A stretch of DNA of 64,000 bases from JANLVJ01 sp031363945 (GTDB lineage: Bacteria > Bacteroidota > Bacteroidia > Sphingobacteriales > Sphingobacteriaceae): contig JANLVJ010000011.1 in the NCBI GenBank assembly GCA_031363945.1, positions 55,765-119,764 of the forward strand, written 5' to 3'. The notes beneath the pieces are model-generated. The model ran no database searches, had not been told where the DNA came from, and worked only from the letters and a program-made list of their open reading frames with translations. Shown here in pieces: positions 17,302 through 27,246 of the stretch (positions within the stretch are counted from its first letter, which is position 1; each line of letters starts with the position of its first letter). A program made the translations under genes and the position numbers.

Positions 17302-17469
17302 TTATTTCAGAAACAGACCCGATACTGCCCCCAGTTTAAATCCTGTTTCTTTTGTAATGTATAAACCCAGTCCAGATACCCGGTTAGGGTGATGGGTAAA
17401 ATAAAACATTTCAACTCTCTTTTTGCTTGAGAACAGCGTGAATTCCGATTCCATTGAAATTCCCAATTA
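17302..17469 (-). pseudogene. remnant of a third tandem histidine kinase (HATPase end)
   Basis: Reading the minus strand, one frame gives NFNGIGIHAVLKQKES and a stop. The other gives VEMFYFTHHPNRVSGLGLYI followed by TKETGFKLGAVSG and a stop at 17302-17304. These align with NGIGIQPHQKDK and MFYVTLHENRGSGLGLYITK of the adjacent kinase (15667-17166). The N-box, HisKA and sensor regions are absent, the G-rich G2 motif is altered (RVSG for RGSG), and the two pieces are out of frame. It is the residue of a third copy in the tandem array. Confidence 0.75.
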
Positions 17470-17672
17470 ATTCATCTCACCCAAGCCCTGCATTAAGCCC
17501 CTAAAGATCCAGAGATAGAATAATTCTAAAACTATTTTTAAATAATAACCTACATAGACAATTTTTGACCAAAATTCAGGTTTAATGTTTAACTATATAT
17601 ATAATAATAATACAATTAAAATAACCACAACAAAAGCAACATAACCGACGTAAACCGAGCAAAACTAATATC

Positions 17673-17837
17673 ATGCTGATTCCTATCATAGCAGTCTTAA
17701 TGACCATTATTATCCTCCTCGTTTTTGCAAGGCATACGCATCTGCATACTTCAGATGCTAAAATGGTTCAACCTATTTTAAACCCTATTGAGGAAATAAA
17801 TACACAAAAAGAGGGATCATCAGATATAATGCTCTAA
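17673..17837 (+). CDS. possible small membrane protein, 54 aa
   Basis: ATG-to-TAA frame encoding MLIPIIAVLMTIIILLVFAR, then a polar tail with PILNPIEEINTQKEG. It has one strongly hydrophobic helix at the very start and a charged cytoplasmic or periplasmic tail. It lies on the plus strand between a decayed kinase and the convergent polyprenyl synthase, behind about 100 bases of very AT-rich DNA. No family recognised and no strong Shine-Dalgarno. The remainder of 17167-17862 holds only the kinase remnant. Confidence 0.4.
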   Translation: MLIPIIAVLMTIIILLVFARHTHLHTSDAKMVQPILNPIEEINTQKEGSSDIML

Positions 17838-17862
17838 AAAGGATTATATCTACATCTTAGGC

Positions 17863-18840
17863 TCATGATTGCCTTTTAGAAAATTCAGCACAAAAATTGA
17901 GCAAAATCTGTTTTCTTTCTTCCGGCAAGTTAAGACCCGCCAGATGTTTAAAAGCTTCAGATGAGTAAAAGTTTATTGTTTCAGCTGCAAGTTCATCGAT
18001 ATTAAGGGAATCGTAAATTGATTTCACCTGAGATATCTTTAAGCTAGGTTCAAGATAATTTTTGGTTAAAAAGCCTTCCAGTTGATTTTTAACTGAAGCA
18101 TCTGCTTCTTCAAGCGCCTTGAGTAGCAGGTATGTTTTCTTATTCGCCAGGATATCACCACCAACTCTTTTTCCAAAAATTTCTGGTGAACCATAGACAT
18201 CAAGCATATCATCACGTAATTGAAATGCAATGCCCATGTTCAAACCAAAATGATATAGATGAGATGCATCAATAGCACTCGCATTTCCAAGAACCGCCCC
18301 AATTTCCAGACTTGCCCCTAATAACACAGCTGTTTTCAGGCTGATCATTTTTAGGTATTCATCGATGGTGACATGTTTACGACTTTCAAAATTCATGTCA
18401 AACTGCTGACCTTCACAAACTTCCCTTGCCATTTTATTGAAAATACGCAAAATCTGTGATAAATGCTTGTCGGGAGCCGATGAGATTAATTCAAAGGCGG
18501 CCACAAACATGACATCACCCGATAAAATGGCGATATTATTATTCCATTTTTCATGAATTGTTGGCTTACCCCTTCTCAACGGGGCATCATCCATAATGTC
18601 ATCATGAATAAGGGTAAACGTATGAAAGTATTCTACAGCAATTGCCAGATCGATAGAATCGGATATCTCGTTAGAAAAAAGATTTTTCGCAAGAAGAAGC
18701 AAGCAGGGTCTGAACCGTTTGCCCTCTAATTGCATGATGTATTCTAGTGGCTCATAAAGCTCAGCAGGTTCAGTCGGAAACTTCCGCTTCTGGATGGCTT
18801 CATTAACAAGCACACTAATTTCTTTAACAGAATACATCAT
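17863..18840 (-). CDS. polyprenyl (trans-isoprenyl diphosphate) synthase
   Basis: 325 residues. The first aspartate-rich motif is DDIMDDAPLRRGKPT (from residue 80) and the second is QLRDDMLDVYG near 208; both bind Mg-diphosphate. The N-terminal KRFRPCL provides the conserved diphosphate-binding basic residues. The enzyme condenses isopentenyl diphosphate with allylic diphosphates. Phe at position -5 from the first DDxxD suggests a short product (C15-C20), but this is a weak indicator. It starts 5 bases after the rnr stop, so the two genes form one operon, an order frequent in Bacteroidota. Confidence 0.93.
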   Translation of the reverse strand: MMYSVKEISVLVNEAIQKRKFPTEPAELYEPLEYIMQLEGKRFRPCLLLLAKNLFSNEISDSIDLAIAVEYFHTFTLIHDDIMDDAPLRRGKPTIHEKWNNNIAILSGDVMFVAAFELISSAPDKHLSQILRIFNKMAREVCEGQQFDMNFESRKHVTIDEYLKMISLKTAVLLGASLEIGAVLGNASAIDASHLYHFGLNMGIAFQLRDDMLDVYGSPEIFGKRVGGDILANKKTYLLLKALEEADASVKNQLEGFLTKNYLEPSLKISQVKSIYDSLNIDELAAETINFYSSEAFKHLAGLNLPEERKQILLNFCAEFSKRQS

Positions 18841-18845
18841 AATAA

Positions 18846-20981
18846 TTAGCCAATCAGTGTGAAATCAATTTGTTTTTTAACCAGGTCAACAGATTTTACC
18901 CTAATTTGTATTTCATCTCCGAGTTGAAATTTCTTTTTCTTACGCTGCCCTATTATACAGTAATTTGGTTGATCAAGAATGTAAAAATCATCATCCATAT
19001 CTCTCAAACGTATCATTCCCTCACATTTATTTTCAATTATTTCAACATACATTCCCCATTCTGTAACTCCTGAGATTACTCCTGCAAACTTATTGCCTGT
19101 CTGATCTTTCAGGTATTCAGCCTGTTTATATTTCACTGAAGCGCGTTCAGCATCTGCGGCCTTTTTTTCCATCTTGGAACTATGCTCACATTTAAGCTCA
19201 ATTTCCTCCTGATCTACGCTTTTACCCCCATCAAGGTAATGCTGGAGTAACCGGTGCACCATAACATCGGGGTAACGCCTGATAGGAGATGTAAAATGCG
19301 TATAATAGTCAAAGGCCAGCCCATAATGTCCGGTTTTTTTAGTTGTATAAATCGCTTTAGCCATAGATCTGATTGCCAACTGGGTCAGAACATTCTGCTC
19401 TTTTTTGCCAACAACATCTTCCATCAACTTGTTTAAAGATTTTGAAATTTCTTTATGAGTCTTCGTATTGATGCGGTATCCAAAGCGGGAAGCAAAGATT
19501 GAAAAAGCTGCCAGTGTTTCCGGATTTGGCTGATCGTGGGCACGGTAGACAAATGTAACCGATTTTTTCTTATCACCTTTTTTGGCCACAAACTCAGCAA
19601 CCTTCCGGTTAGCAAGAAGCATGAAATCTTCAATTAATTTATGTGCATCTTTTCGCTCTTTCACATAAATCCCGATTGGCTTACCCTGTTCGTTAAGTTT
19701 AAATTTCACTTCTGTACTTTCAAAATTGATAGCACCAGCAGCAAAACGCTCTTTTCTAAGCTGGTAAGCAAGTTTATTTAAAGCATTGAGTTCGGTAAAC
19801 ATTTCACCCTGGCCTGCATCAAGAATGTCCTGAACTTCTTCATATGCAAAACGTCGGTTTGAATGAATAATTGTCTTACCGTACCATTCATGGACAATCT
19901 GTGCTGTTGGTGTTAATTCAAAAACAGCAGAAAAACATAGTTTATCTTCATGCGGTTTAAGTGAGCAGAGTTCATTTGACAGGCGCTCAGGTAGCATAGG
20001 AATGACACGGTCAACCAGATAAACTGAAGTACCCCTTTCAAAAGCTTCAAGTTCAAGGGCTGTGGCAGGCTTTACGTAATGAGATACATCTGCAATATGA
20101 ACACCTACTTCTACATTTCCATTATCAAGAATCTTATAAGAAATAGCATCATCGAAATCTTTAGCATCATGCGGATCAATCGTAAAAGTAAGAATCTTTC
20201 TAAAGTCACGCCTCGAACTGATATCATCAGGGGTAATGATGGTACTGATTTCTGCTGATTCTTTAAGTACCGTTGGTGGAAATTCAAGTGGAAAACCATA
20301 CTCAGCAAGTATTGCATTCATTTCAGTATTGTTCTCACCCTGTTTACCAAGCACATTGACCACCTCTCCTATAGGATTCTTTGCCCCCTGGGGCCATTCT
20401 GTAATACGGGCAAGAGCCTTTTCACCATCTTTTGCTCCTTTTAAACTTTCAATTGGGATGAAAATATCGTGCAACATTTTTCGGCTGTCAGGCATCAGAA
20501 AAGCAAATCTTTTTGATAAAGACATCTTGATGATACCGGTAAATTCCATTTTTGCCCGCTCAAGAATTTCAACTACCTCACCCTCTTTTTGCTTGCCATT
20601 TTGCTTGGCATAAACGAAAAGTTTCACTTTATCACCATGCAATGCATTGCGTAATTTTCGGGGTGCTATATATATATCTTGTTCGAGATCTTTAGAAACA
20701 AGAAAAGCAGAACCTGTTGAGGCCATTGCGATAATTCCTGTAACATAGGCAGCAGATGATTTTATTTTAAATTTTCCCTTCTCAGTTTCTTCAAGATTAC
20801 CATTTTCAACCTGAGAACTTAAAATCTGCTGGATTGCTTCTCTGGAATCAGTGTCTGTAAGATTTAATTTTGAACAGATCTGCTTGTAATTAAGGGGTAA
20901 ATCTTTACTCTGTGTTAAAATATTAAGAATAAGCTGGGTAAAAACCTGACCCAACTGCTCTTCTGTCTTTTTTTTTGCCAT
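18846..20981 (-). CDS. rnr: ribonuclease R
   Basis: 711 residues, normal for RNase R. The N-terminal helix-turn-helix-like region (1-75) is followed by cold-shock domains (about 75-220), the RNB catalytic domain with TIDPHDAKDFDDAIS (268-282, metal-binding aspartates), HYGLAFDYYTHFTSPIRRYP near 560, and a C-terminal S1 domain (about 630-710) ending in a KK-rich segment. It is a 3'-5' exoribonuclease that degrades structured RNA. A -7-like box lies upstream at 20998-21005; the polyprenyl synthase gene follows in the same operon. Confidence 0.97.
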   Translation of the reverse strand: MAKKKTEEQLGQVFTQLILNILTQSKDLPLNYKQICSKLNLTDTDSREAIQQILSSQVENGNLEETEKGKFKIKSSAAYVTGIIAMASTGSAFLVSKDLEQDIYIAPRKLRNALHGDKVKLFVYAKQNGKQKEGEVVEILERAKMEFTGIIKMSLSKRFAFLMPDSRKMLHDIFIPIESLKGAKDGEKALARITEWPQGAKNPIGEVVNVLGKQGENNTEMNAILAEYGFPLEFPPTVLKESAEISTIITPDDISSRRDFRKILTFTIDPHDAKDFDDAISYKILDNGNVEVGVHIADVSHYVKPATALELEAFERGTSVYLVDRVIPMLPERLSNELCSLKPHEDKLCFSAVFELTPTAQIVHEWYGKTIIHSNRRFAYEEVQDILDAGQGEMFTELNALNKLAYQLRKERFAAGAINFESTEVKFKLNEQGKPIGIYVKERKDAHKLIEDFMLLANRKVAEFVAKKGDKKKSVTFVYRAHDQPNPETLAAFSIFASRFGYRINTKTHKEISKSLNKLMEDVVGKKEQNVLTQLAIRSMAKAIYTTKKTGHYGLAFDYYTHFTSPIRRYPDVMVHRLLQHYLDGGKSVDQEEIELKCEHSSKMEKKAADAERASVKYKQAEYLKDQTGNKFAGVISGVTEWGMYVEIIENKCEGMIRLRDMDDDFYILDQPNYCIIGQRKKKKFQLGDEIQIRVKSVDLVKKQIDFTLIG

Positions 20982-20997
20982 AATTTAAAAATTGCTA

Positions 20998-21005
20998 CAA
21001 AGATA
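20998..21005 (-). promoter_or_regulatory. candidate -7 box for rnr
   Basis: On the minus strand the sequence reads TATCTTTG (TAnnTTTG), 17 bases before the rnr ATG. No -33 TTTG was found at the usual spacing. Confidence 0.4.
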
Positions 21006-21053
21006 CTGCTTACAGATATCATTGAAAATGTATTCCTTCACTATTAAGTCATC

Positions 21054-22802
21054 TTACCTGCCAGGTATTGCATTGATTAGTTTACGGGTATATTCTGACG
21101 AAGGGTTAGTATAAATGGTTTCGGGTGTTCCAATTTCTTCAATTTTTCCCTGATTCAAGACGATGATACGATCGGCAATAAATCTGACAACAGAAAGGTC
21201 ATGGGAGATGAATATATAGGTAAGATTAAACTCTTCACGCAACGATATAAGCAGATTAAGTATCTGTGCCTGAACTGACACATCAAGTGCTGAAACTGAT
21301 TCATCACAGATGATAAACTCCGGCTCCAGGGCCAGCGTACGGGCTATACCGATCCGCTGACGCTGACCGCCAGAAAACTCATGCGGGTAGCGGTTAAAAT
21401 GATCTGCCTGAAGATTGACTCTTTCAAGTAACTCATAGACCCATTTTCGGCGTTGGGTATCATTTTCTTTCAGGCCGAAAACTTTCATCGGTTCTAAAAT
21501 AGTATCACCTATCGTTTGTCTCGGATTAAGTGAAGAATAGGGATCCTGAAAAATAATCTGCATTTTTCTACGCATAGCCCTCATCGCAGGGCGGTCAAGC
21601 TTGATAAGATCCTGATGCTGATAAATTATTTTACCTGCATTGGGTTCAATAAGCCTGAGTAATGACCGGCCTAGGGTGGTTTTTCCAGACCCTGATTCAC
21701 CAACCAGGCCCAATGTTTCACCGGCAAATACAGTAAAATTAATATCGTCTATTGCTTTGAGCGGTTGGGTAGCTGGCTTAAACCAGCCACCTGGGCGGGG
21801 GTACCATTTGCTTAAATTCTCAATAACAAGTAAGGGTGCCGCATCGTAGATGCGCTCAGTACGCATTTCTTTTTCTCCAGGCTGAAAAGCCAGGGATGCT
21901 TTAACCTGAGCAATGCTATCCGCTTTTTCAATCACGGTACCATCAGCCAGTACTTCCATGAAATCGGCAATGACAGGCAACTTCTTCAGACCCTGATTAT
22001 TTACGGGGCGGCAGGCAAGCAAACCTTTCGTATATGGATGTAGGGGCCTTGCGAAAACCTGACTGGCAGGTCCCTGCTCAACCATTTTACCCCGATACAT
22101 CACCAGTACTGAATCTGCTATATCGGCAATGATGCCCAAATCATGAGAAACGAAAATCATTGACATGCCTCTTTCAGCCTGAAGCTTCTTCAGTAAATCA
22201 AGAATTGTTTTTTGAACCGTCACATCCAGGGCTGTCGTAGGCTCGTCAGCAATCAATATCTGGGGGTCACAGGACAAGGCCATCGCAATCATGACACGTT
22301 GTTTCTGACCGCCAGAAAGCTGATGCGGGTAAGCACCGAAAATATAAGGAGGATCAGGAAGCTGAACCTCGTCAAATAAGTTAATAGTTTGTTTTCTGGC
22401 TACCTCTTTAGAAACATTTCGGTGAAGCCTGATCGTCTCGGCAACCTGCTCTCCGCAAGTATATACGGGGTTGAGTGATGTCATAGGCTCTTGAAAGATC
22501 ATGGCAAGCTCAGCACCCCTGTAATGCCGTATTTGTTTAGTAGTAAGATGGTTCAGTGTTGTAGTACTGTCATTGAGTTCATGAAAAAGAATTTCTCCGG
22601 TGACCCGTGATGAATTTGCACTAAGCAAACCAATCAGAGCCATACAGCTTACAGACTTTCCAGATCCTGATTCACCAACTATTCCTAACGTCTCACCTCT
22701 TGATACCTTAAAGTCAAGACCGTCAACTGCCAGGTTCCACTGTTTTTCACCTTTAAAAAGAATGCGCAGATCACACACTTCCAGAATAAAATTACTCTTC
22801 AT
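21054..22802 (-). CDS. oligopeptide/dipeptide-type ABC transporter, fused double ATPase
   Basis: 582 residues comprising two ABC ATPase domains in one chain, like a DppD-DppF fusion. Domain 1 has Walker A GESGSGKS (43-50), Q-loop region FQEPMTSLNP, signature LSGGQKQR (163-170) and Walker B ILIADEPTTALD. Domain 2 repeats the set in its half: GESGSGKT, FQDPYSSLNP, FSGGQRQR and FIICDESVSALD. Such ATPases energise peptide or nickel importers whose permeases are encoded elsewhere; no permease or binding protein is nearby. It follows the 134-aa gene by 31 bases, so both may be one transcript. Confidence 0.93.
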   Translation of the reverse strand: MKSNFILEVCDLRILFKGEKQWNLAVDGLDFKVSRGETLGIVGESGSGKSVSCMALIGLLSANSSRVTGEILFHELNDSTTTLNHLTTKQIRHYRGAELAMIFQEPMTSLNPVYTCGEQVAETIRLHRNVSKEVARKQTINLFDEVQLPDPPYIFGAYPHQLSGGQKQRVMIAMALSCDPQILIADEPTTALDVTVQKTILDLLKKLQAERGMSMIFVSHDLGIIADIADSVLVMYRGKMVEQGPASQVFARPLHPYTKGLLACRPVNNQGLKKLPVIADFMEVLADGTVIEKADSIAQVKASLAFQPGEKEMRTERIYDAAPLLVIENLSKWYPRPGGWFKPATQPLKAIDDINFTVFAGETLGLVGESGSGKTTLGRSLLRLIEPNAGKIIYQHQDLIKLDRPAMRAMRRKMQIIFQDPYSSLNPRQTIGDTILEPMKVFGLKENDTQRRKWVYELLERVNLQADHFNRYPHEFSGGQRQRIGIARTLALEPEFIICDESVSALDVSVQAQILNLLISLREEFNLTYIFISHDLSVVRFIADRIIVLNQGKIEEIGTPETIYTNPSSEYTRKLINAIPGR

Positions 22803-22833
22803 TCCCCGATGCTGATAAGTCTTTTTAAAAGCA

Positions 22834-23238
22834 TCATATTATCATTACCCCCGGCTTATTTATAATTGGAACCCTGATAAAGTTTGATTCAGCAATACTT
22901 TCAGGAACAAAAACATATTTTTTATCGTAGAGCACCCCGTCAAGGTAGAAACTGAGTAAATATTCATTACTCAAGAAAAACAGCTCTTCCATAAGTGGTT
23001 CTATGAGCTTGAAATCTCCTGCTTCAAGCTCGCCGAGAGCGTGACGAAGAATAGAAGTATTAATTTTTTCGGTTTTTTGTAAACCGTAACCTTTTGAACT
23101 TACCAATACCTGCTGAAGATCCTGATCTTTCATATTAATCAGATAAACCCCCCAAGATTTTCCCCCAGGAGACTCTTCTTCAAGAACAACAGCTATTCCA
23201 ATATTAGTTACTTCGTTGTTGGGCAAATCTTTCAGCAT
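22834..23238 (-). CDS. conserved hypothetical protein, 134 aa
   Basis: A soluble, acidic protein with no signal or membrane segment. Readable blocks are NIGIAVVLEEESPGGKSWGV, VSSKGYGLQKTEKINTSILR and YDKKYVFVPESI, and a C-terminus INKPGVMII. I recall similar uncharacterised proteins in Sphingobacteria but no established function. It is upstream of the ABC ATPase gene on the same strand and downstream of topA with a gap of about 220 bases that shows nothing recognisable. Confidence 0.8.
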   Translation of the reverse strand: MLKDLPNNEVTNIGIAVVLEEESPGGKSWGVYLINMKDQDLQQVLVSSKGYGLQKTEKINTSILRHALGELEAGDFKLIEPLMEELFFLSNEYLLSFYLDGVLYDKKYVFVPESIAESNFIRVPIINKPGVMII

Positions 23239-23456
23239 CGCGAATCGGTTCTGTTTTCACTAAATATAAAAACTTTGTTTCACGCCTGTCAAGATTAAGC
23301 CCAATTTAGTTATTTGACCTTGCAAGTAAACTAATGACAAAGAATTCGTAAAGCAATTGTTTTAGAAACGTAGTAAATGTGTACCTGGTTTTAAATACTG
23401 ATTTTAAAATTTTAAAAGGTTCATCTTTTTGTATCTGACATTCCGTCTCTTGCTGA

Positions 23457-26003
23457 TTATTTGGTTTTGGCAACTACTTTTTTTACTGCTGCCTTTTTAG
23501 CAGCCCCTGTTTTAGACGTTACTACCTTTTTGGTAGTTAGTGCTTTTTTTTCAGTAGCAACGCTACCATTTTCAGCGATTATAGCTTTCTTTGAAACCAA
23601 TATAGCAGGCCCAGCTTTCGAAGTACCGCTTTTTACTCCGGTTTTCTTTAGGGTTACTTTCTTACCCAGTGTTTTAATCGGAACTATGTCAGTACCAGCA
23701 ATTTTTATACAGTCAGCAAACGTGATACTTTCAGCCACCAGATCTTTGGGGATTTTAAGGTTTAATTCGCCAAAGGCAATAAACGGGCCCCAGCGACCAT
23801 TAAGTACTTTAACGTTCCCATCTTCTTCAAAGATTTTTATGATCTTCTCAGCATCTTTAATCCGCTTCAGCTGTATGAGCTCGATTGCTCTTGCCTCATC
23901 AATCACCAGTGGATCATCAGTTTTTGGTAAAGACACGAATACATTGTTATGAAGAATATAAGGACCAAACCTACCGATACCCACACTCATTTCTTTTTCT
24001 TCAAATACACCTATCTTCTTTGGAAAGCTAAAAAGTTCAAGAGCATCTTCAAGACTGATAGTCTCAATCATCTGGGCACCGCGGAGGCTGGCATACTTAG
24101 GTTTTTCATCTCCTTCATTTTCAGGACTTTCACCAATCTGTACGCATGGACCATAACGTCCAATCCGGGCAGAAACCTTTTTACCTGTTTTCGGATCAAC
24201 ACCCAGATCTCTTGAACCTGTCTGACGCTCAGCTGTTTCAATCGTTTTTTCAACATTTTCATGAAAGGGCTCATAAAATGAACTAATCATTTTTGTCCAT
24301 TCCTGCATGCCCTGAGCTATCTCATCAAATTCCTTTTCAACTTTTGCCGTAAAGTGAAAATCGACGATATCTTTAAAATGCATGACCAGAAAGTCATTCA
24401 CGACTGCACCAATATCGGTTGGAAAAAGCTTATTACGCTCCGCTCCCGCCATTTCACGCCCGGTTTTTTCGGTAACGACTGCATTTTTTAATTCTAAAAC
24501 CTGATAAAAACGCTCTTTACCATCACGGTCTTCTTTTACAACATAGGTACGCTTTTGAATTGTTGAAATTGTAGGCGCATAGGTTGAAGGCCGTCCTATT
24601 CCAAGCTCCTCTAATTTTTTAACCAGACTGGCTTCGGTATATCTTGCTGAAGGCCGGCTATACTTTTCAGTAGCCACAATATCATTCATGCGTAGTTCCT
24701 GCCCTATTTCAAGTGGAGGTAACATGGTACTTGATTCCTTCTCGCCATCTTCTGTTTCATCATCATGAGATTCAAGATAAACTTTTAAAAAACCATCAAA
24801 ACGAATCAATTCTCCTTCTGCTCTCAGATGTTCTTTACGGGTAGAAATTGAAACTTCGGCAACTGTTTTCTCAATCTGTGCTTCACTCATCTGGGAGGCA
24901 ATTGCGCGCTTCCAGATCAGCTCATAAAGCTTTTTTTCAGTCACGTCACCTTCTACTGTATGATTCTCAAAGTAGGTGGGTCTGATGGCCTCATGTGCTT
25001 CCTGTGCATTTGAAGTCTTGGTTTTATATTTTCTCAACTGGTGATATTGAGGCCCGAATGCGGCATGAATCTCTTTTTCAGCAGCTTGCAGAGCCGTGTC
25101 AGACAAATTCACCGAATCGGTACGCATATAACTTATATAGCCGTGTTCATATAATTTTTGGGCAATTGACATCGTGCGTGAAACAGAGTAACCAAGCTTT
25201 CGACTGGCTTCCTGTTGCAGGGTAGAAGTTGTAAACGGGGGCGCTGGATTCCTTTTTAAAGGTTTGGTTTCAAGATTTGAGATCTTGAACTGGGCTTTGG
25301 CGCAGTCTTCAAGAAAACTTCTTGCTTCAGAAACCTGTGTAAATCGTTCTCCAAGTTCGGCCTTAAAGCCATTTTTAAATGCGGCCTGGAGTTTTGCCTC
25401 TGGTTGGGGAATAAACTGGCCCACAATACGGAAGGCCGCTTTTGCTGCAAACTGGTTTACTTCACGTTCACGGTCAACAATCAACCTTACTGCAACTGAT
25501 TGCACTCTGCCTGCTGAAAGTGAAGGTTTGATCTTTCTCCACAGTACTGGTGAAAGTTCAAACCCTACCAGTCTGTCAAGAACCCTTCTTGCCTGCTGGG
25601 CATGCACCAGATCATAATTGATCCACCTCGGGTTTTCAATTGCCTTAAGAATTGCAGGCTTCGTTATTTCATGAAACACGATCCGGCGGGTATTTTCTTC
25701 TTTAAGCCCAAGGGTTTCTTTCAGGTGCCATGAGATTGCTTCACCCTCACGGTCCTCGTCAGAAGCCAGCCAGACAATTTCTGCCTCTTTGGCTAATTTT
25801 TTCAACTCAGCAACCATGGCCCTTTTATCATCAGGAACTTCATAAGTTTGCTCGAAGTTTTTCTTCACATCTATGGCATCGTTTCCCTTGGCCAAATCAC
25901 GGATATGACCAAAGCTTGATTTCACCAGAAAATCTTTCCCCAGGTACCCTTCAATGGTCTTGGCTTTAGCAGGTGATTCGACAATAAGTAGATTTTTGGC
26001 CAT
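23457..26003 (-). CDS. topA: DNA topoisomerase I
   Basis: 848 residues. The Toprim domain opens with LLIVESPAKAKTIEGYLG and carries DEDREGEAIS (82-91, metal-binding acids). The type IA core contains HAQQARRVLDRLVGFELSP, AGRVQSVAVRLIVDRE and the active-site Tyr292 in YISYMRTDSVNL. From about residue 600 there are three topoisomerase C-terminal repeat units (GRYGPCVQIG, GRFGPYILHN, GRWGPFIAFG) instead of classic four-Cys zinc fingers, then a Lys/Ala/Thr-rich tail. It relaxes negative supercoils. The length and tail are usual for Bacteroidota. Confidence 0.98.
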   Translation of the reverse strand: MAKNLLIVESPAKAKTIEGYLGKDFLVKSSFGHIRDLAKGNDAIDVKKNFEQTYEVPDDKRAMVAELKKLAKEAEIVWLASDEDREGEAISWHLKETLGLKEENTRRIVFHEITKPAILKAIENPRWINYDLVHAQQARRVLDRLVGFELSPVLWRKIKPSLSAGRVQSVAVRLIVDREREVNQFAAKAAFRIVGQFIPQPEAKLQAAFKNGFKAELGERFTQVSEARSFLEDCAKAQFKISNLETKPLKRNPAPPFTTSTLQQEASRKLGYSVSRTMSIAQKLYEHGYISYMRTDSVNLSDTALQAAEKEIHAAFGPQYHQLRKYKTKTSNAQEAHEAIRPTYFENHTVEGDVTEKKLYELIWKRAIASQMSEAQIEKTVAEVSISTRKEHLRAEGELIRFDGFLKVYLESHDDETEDGEKESSTMLPPLEIGQELRMNDIVATEKYSRPSARYTEASLVKKLEELGIGRPSTYAPTISTIQKRTYVVKEDRDGKERFYQVLELKNAVVTEKTGREMAGAERNKLFPTDIGAVVNDFLVMHFKDIVDFHFTAKVEKEFDEIAQGMQEWTKMISSFYEPFHENVEKTIETAERQTGSRDLGVDPKTGKKVSARIGRYGPCVQIGESPENEGDEKPKYASLRGAQMIETISLEDALELFSFPKKIGVFEEKEMSVGIGRFGPYILHNNVFVSLPKTDDPLVIDEARAIELIQLKRIKDAEKIIKIFEEDGNVKVLNGRWGPFIAFGELNLKIPKDLVAESITFADCIKIAGTDIVPIKTLGKKVTLKKTGVKSGTSKAGPAILVSKKAIIAENGSVATEKKALTTKKVVTSKTGAAKKAAVKKVVAKTK

Positions 26004-26154
26004 TTGGATAAAACTAATGAGTTTAAAAGAAAAACTCTGTGCAAAGAAAACAATTAAAATGCTGGAAAACCAAATTAAGAAGGCTGCTACCTACCTTTAT
26101 AAATAAAGTATTCACAGGCATAGCTATAGATTATTTAAACTAACATATAAAATC

Positions 26155-27141
26155 ATGAAAAAAAGATATTTAGGTACTCAGGCTGATTGTATCTCAGAGA
26201 TAGGCCTGGGCTGTATGGGCATGTCAGAGTTCTATGGCAGTCGCAATGATGCAGAATCAATAAAAGTCATACATAAAGCCATTGATCTGGGTATCACTTT
26301 TTTTGATACCGCTGATATGTATGGCAATGGTGATAATGAAGTATTGGTAGGAACTGCTGTGAAAGAAAAGCGTAATGAGATCGTCCTGGCAACAAAATTT
26401 GGTTTTGTCAGAACTAAAGATAAGAATTCAAGAGCAATAAATGGTAGCCCTGAATATGTTCGTTCTGCCTGTGAGGCCAGTTTAATACGGTTAAATACAG
26501 ATTATATTGATCTATATTACCTTCACCGTGTTGATCCGAATGTGCCCATTGAGGAAACGGTTGGTGCTATGGCCCAACTTGTTAAAGAGGGTAAAATAAG
26601 GCATATCGGTTTATCAGAAGCTTCGATTGAAACCATGGAGAAGGCCATTGCCGTACACCCGATTTCTGCTCTTCAAACAGAATATTCTTTATGGACCAGA
26701 GATCCTGAAGATGGAATTATTGGCTTTTGCGCCAAACATGAAATCTCATTCGTTGCCTATTCTCCACTGGGTAGAGGATTTTTAAGCGGACAGATTAAAA
26801 AGCTCAGCGATCTTGAGGCAAATGATTACAGAAGAACAAGCCCAAGATATCAGGGTGAAAACTTTCAGAAAAACCTGAGTCTGGTAACTGTGATTGAAAG
26901 TTTAGCCCATGATAAGGGATGTACTCCTTCTCAACTGGCATTGGCCTGGGTACTTAGCAGGGGCGAGCATATTATTCCGATTCCTGGAACAAAACGCCTT
27001 ACATATCTTGAAGAAAATATTGGTGCTACTAAGATCGTTCTTGATGACGATGATAAAAGCAGAATAGATGAAATGCTTCCACCTGACGTTGCGGCTGGAA
27101 TGCGGTATTCTGAAGGAGGAATGAAATTTGTCAATAACTAG
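26155..27141 (+). CDS. aldo/keto reductase
   Basis: 328 residues, the standard AKR barrel. The catalytic tetrad is visible: Asp51 and Tyr56 in FFDTADMYGNG, Lys81 in LATKFGF and His124 in YYLHRVD. The NADPH-binding C-terminal region reads IPIPGTKRLTYLEENIGA. It reduces aldehydes or ketones with NADPH; the closest style is the YajO/IolS-like subgroup often induced by stress, but the substrate cannot be read. It is divergent from topA, with 150 bases between them, and is followed by a clear terminator, so it is monocistronic. Confidence 0.92.
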   Translation: MKKRYLGTQADCISEIGLGCMGMSEFYGSRNDAESIKVIHKAIDLGITFFDTADMYGNGDNEVLVGTAVKEKRNEIVLATKFGFVRTKDKNSRAINGSPEYVRSACEASLIRLNTDYIDLYYLHRVDPNVPIEETVGAMAQLVKEGKIRHIGLSEASIETMEKAIAVHPISALQTEYSLWTRDPEDGIIGFCAKHEISFVAYSPLGRGFLSGQIKKLSDLEANDYRRTSPRYQGENFQKNLSLVTVIESLAHDKGCTPSQLALAWVLSRGEHIIPIPGTKRLTYLEENIGATKIVLDDDDKSRIDEMLPPDVAAGMRYSEGGMKFVNN

Positions 27142-27165
27142 GGGGATAATTTTTTGGTCAATAGT

Positions 27166-27211
27166 AAAACCGTGATTAAAGAAGATTAATTCTCTTTAAC
27201 CACGGTTTTTT
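27166..27211 (+). terminator. intrinsic terminator after the aldo/keto reductase gene
   Basis: AAAACCGTGATTAAAGA (27166-27182) pairs with TCTCTTTAACCACGGTTTT (27191-27209) with one or two bulges. Seven T follow the CCACGG. A symmetric A-run on the other side could also serve minus-strand transcription. Confidence 0.8.
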
Positions 27212-27246
27212 TATTAAAAAACAAATCAAAAGTTAAAACGGACAAT

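Noticed and set aside
20236..20613. 125-codon plus-strand frame inside rnr
   Set aside because: Antisense to a clearly coding RNase R region.
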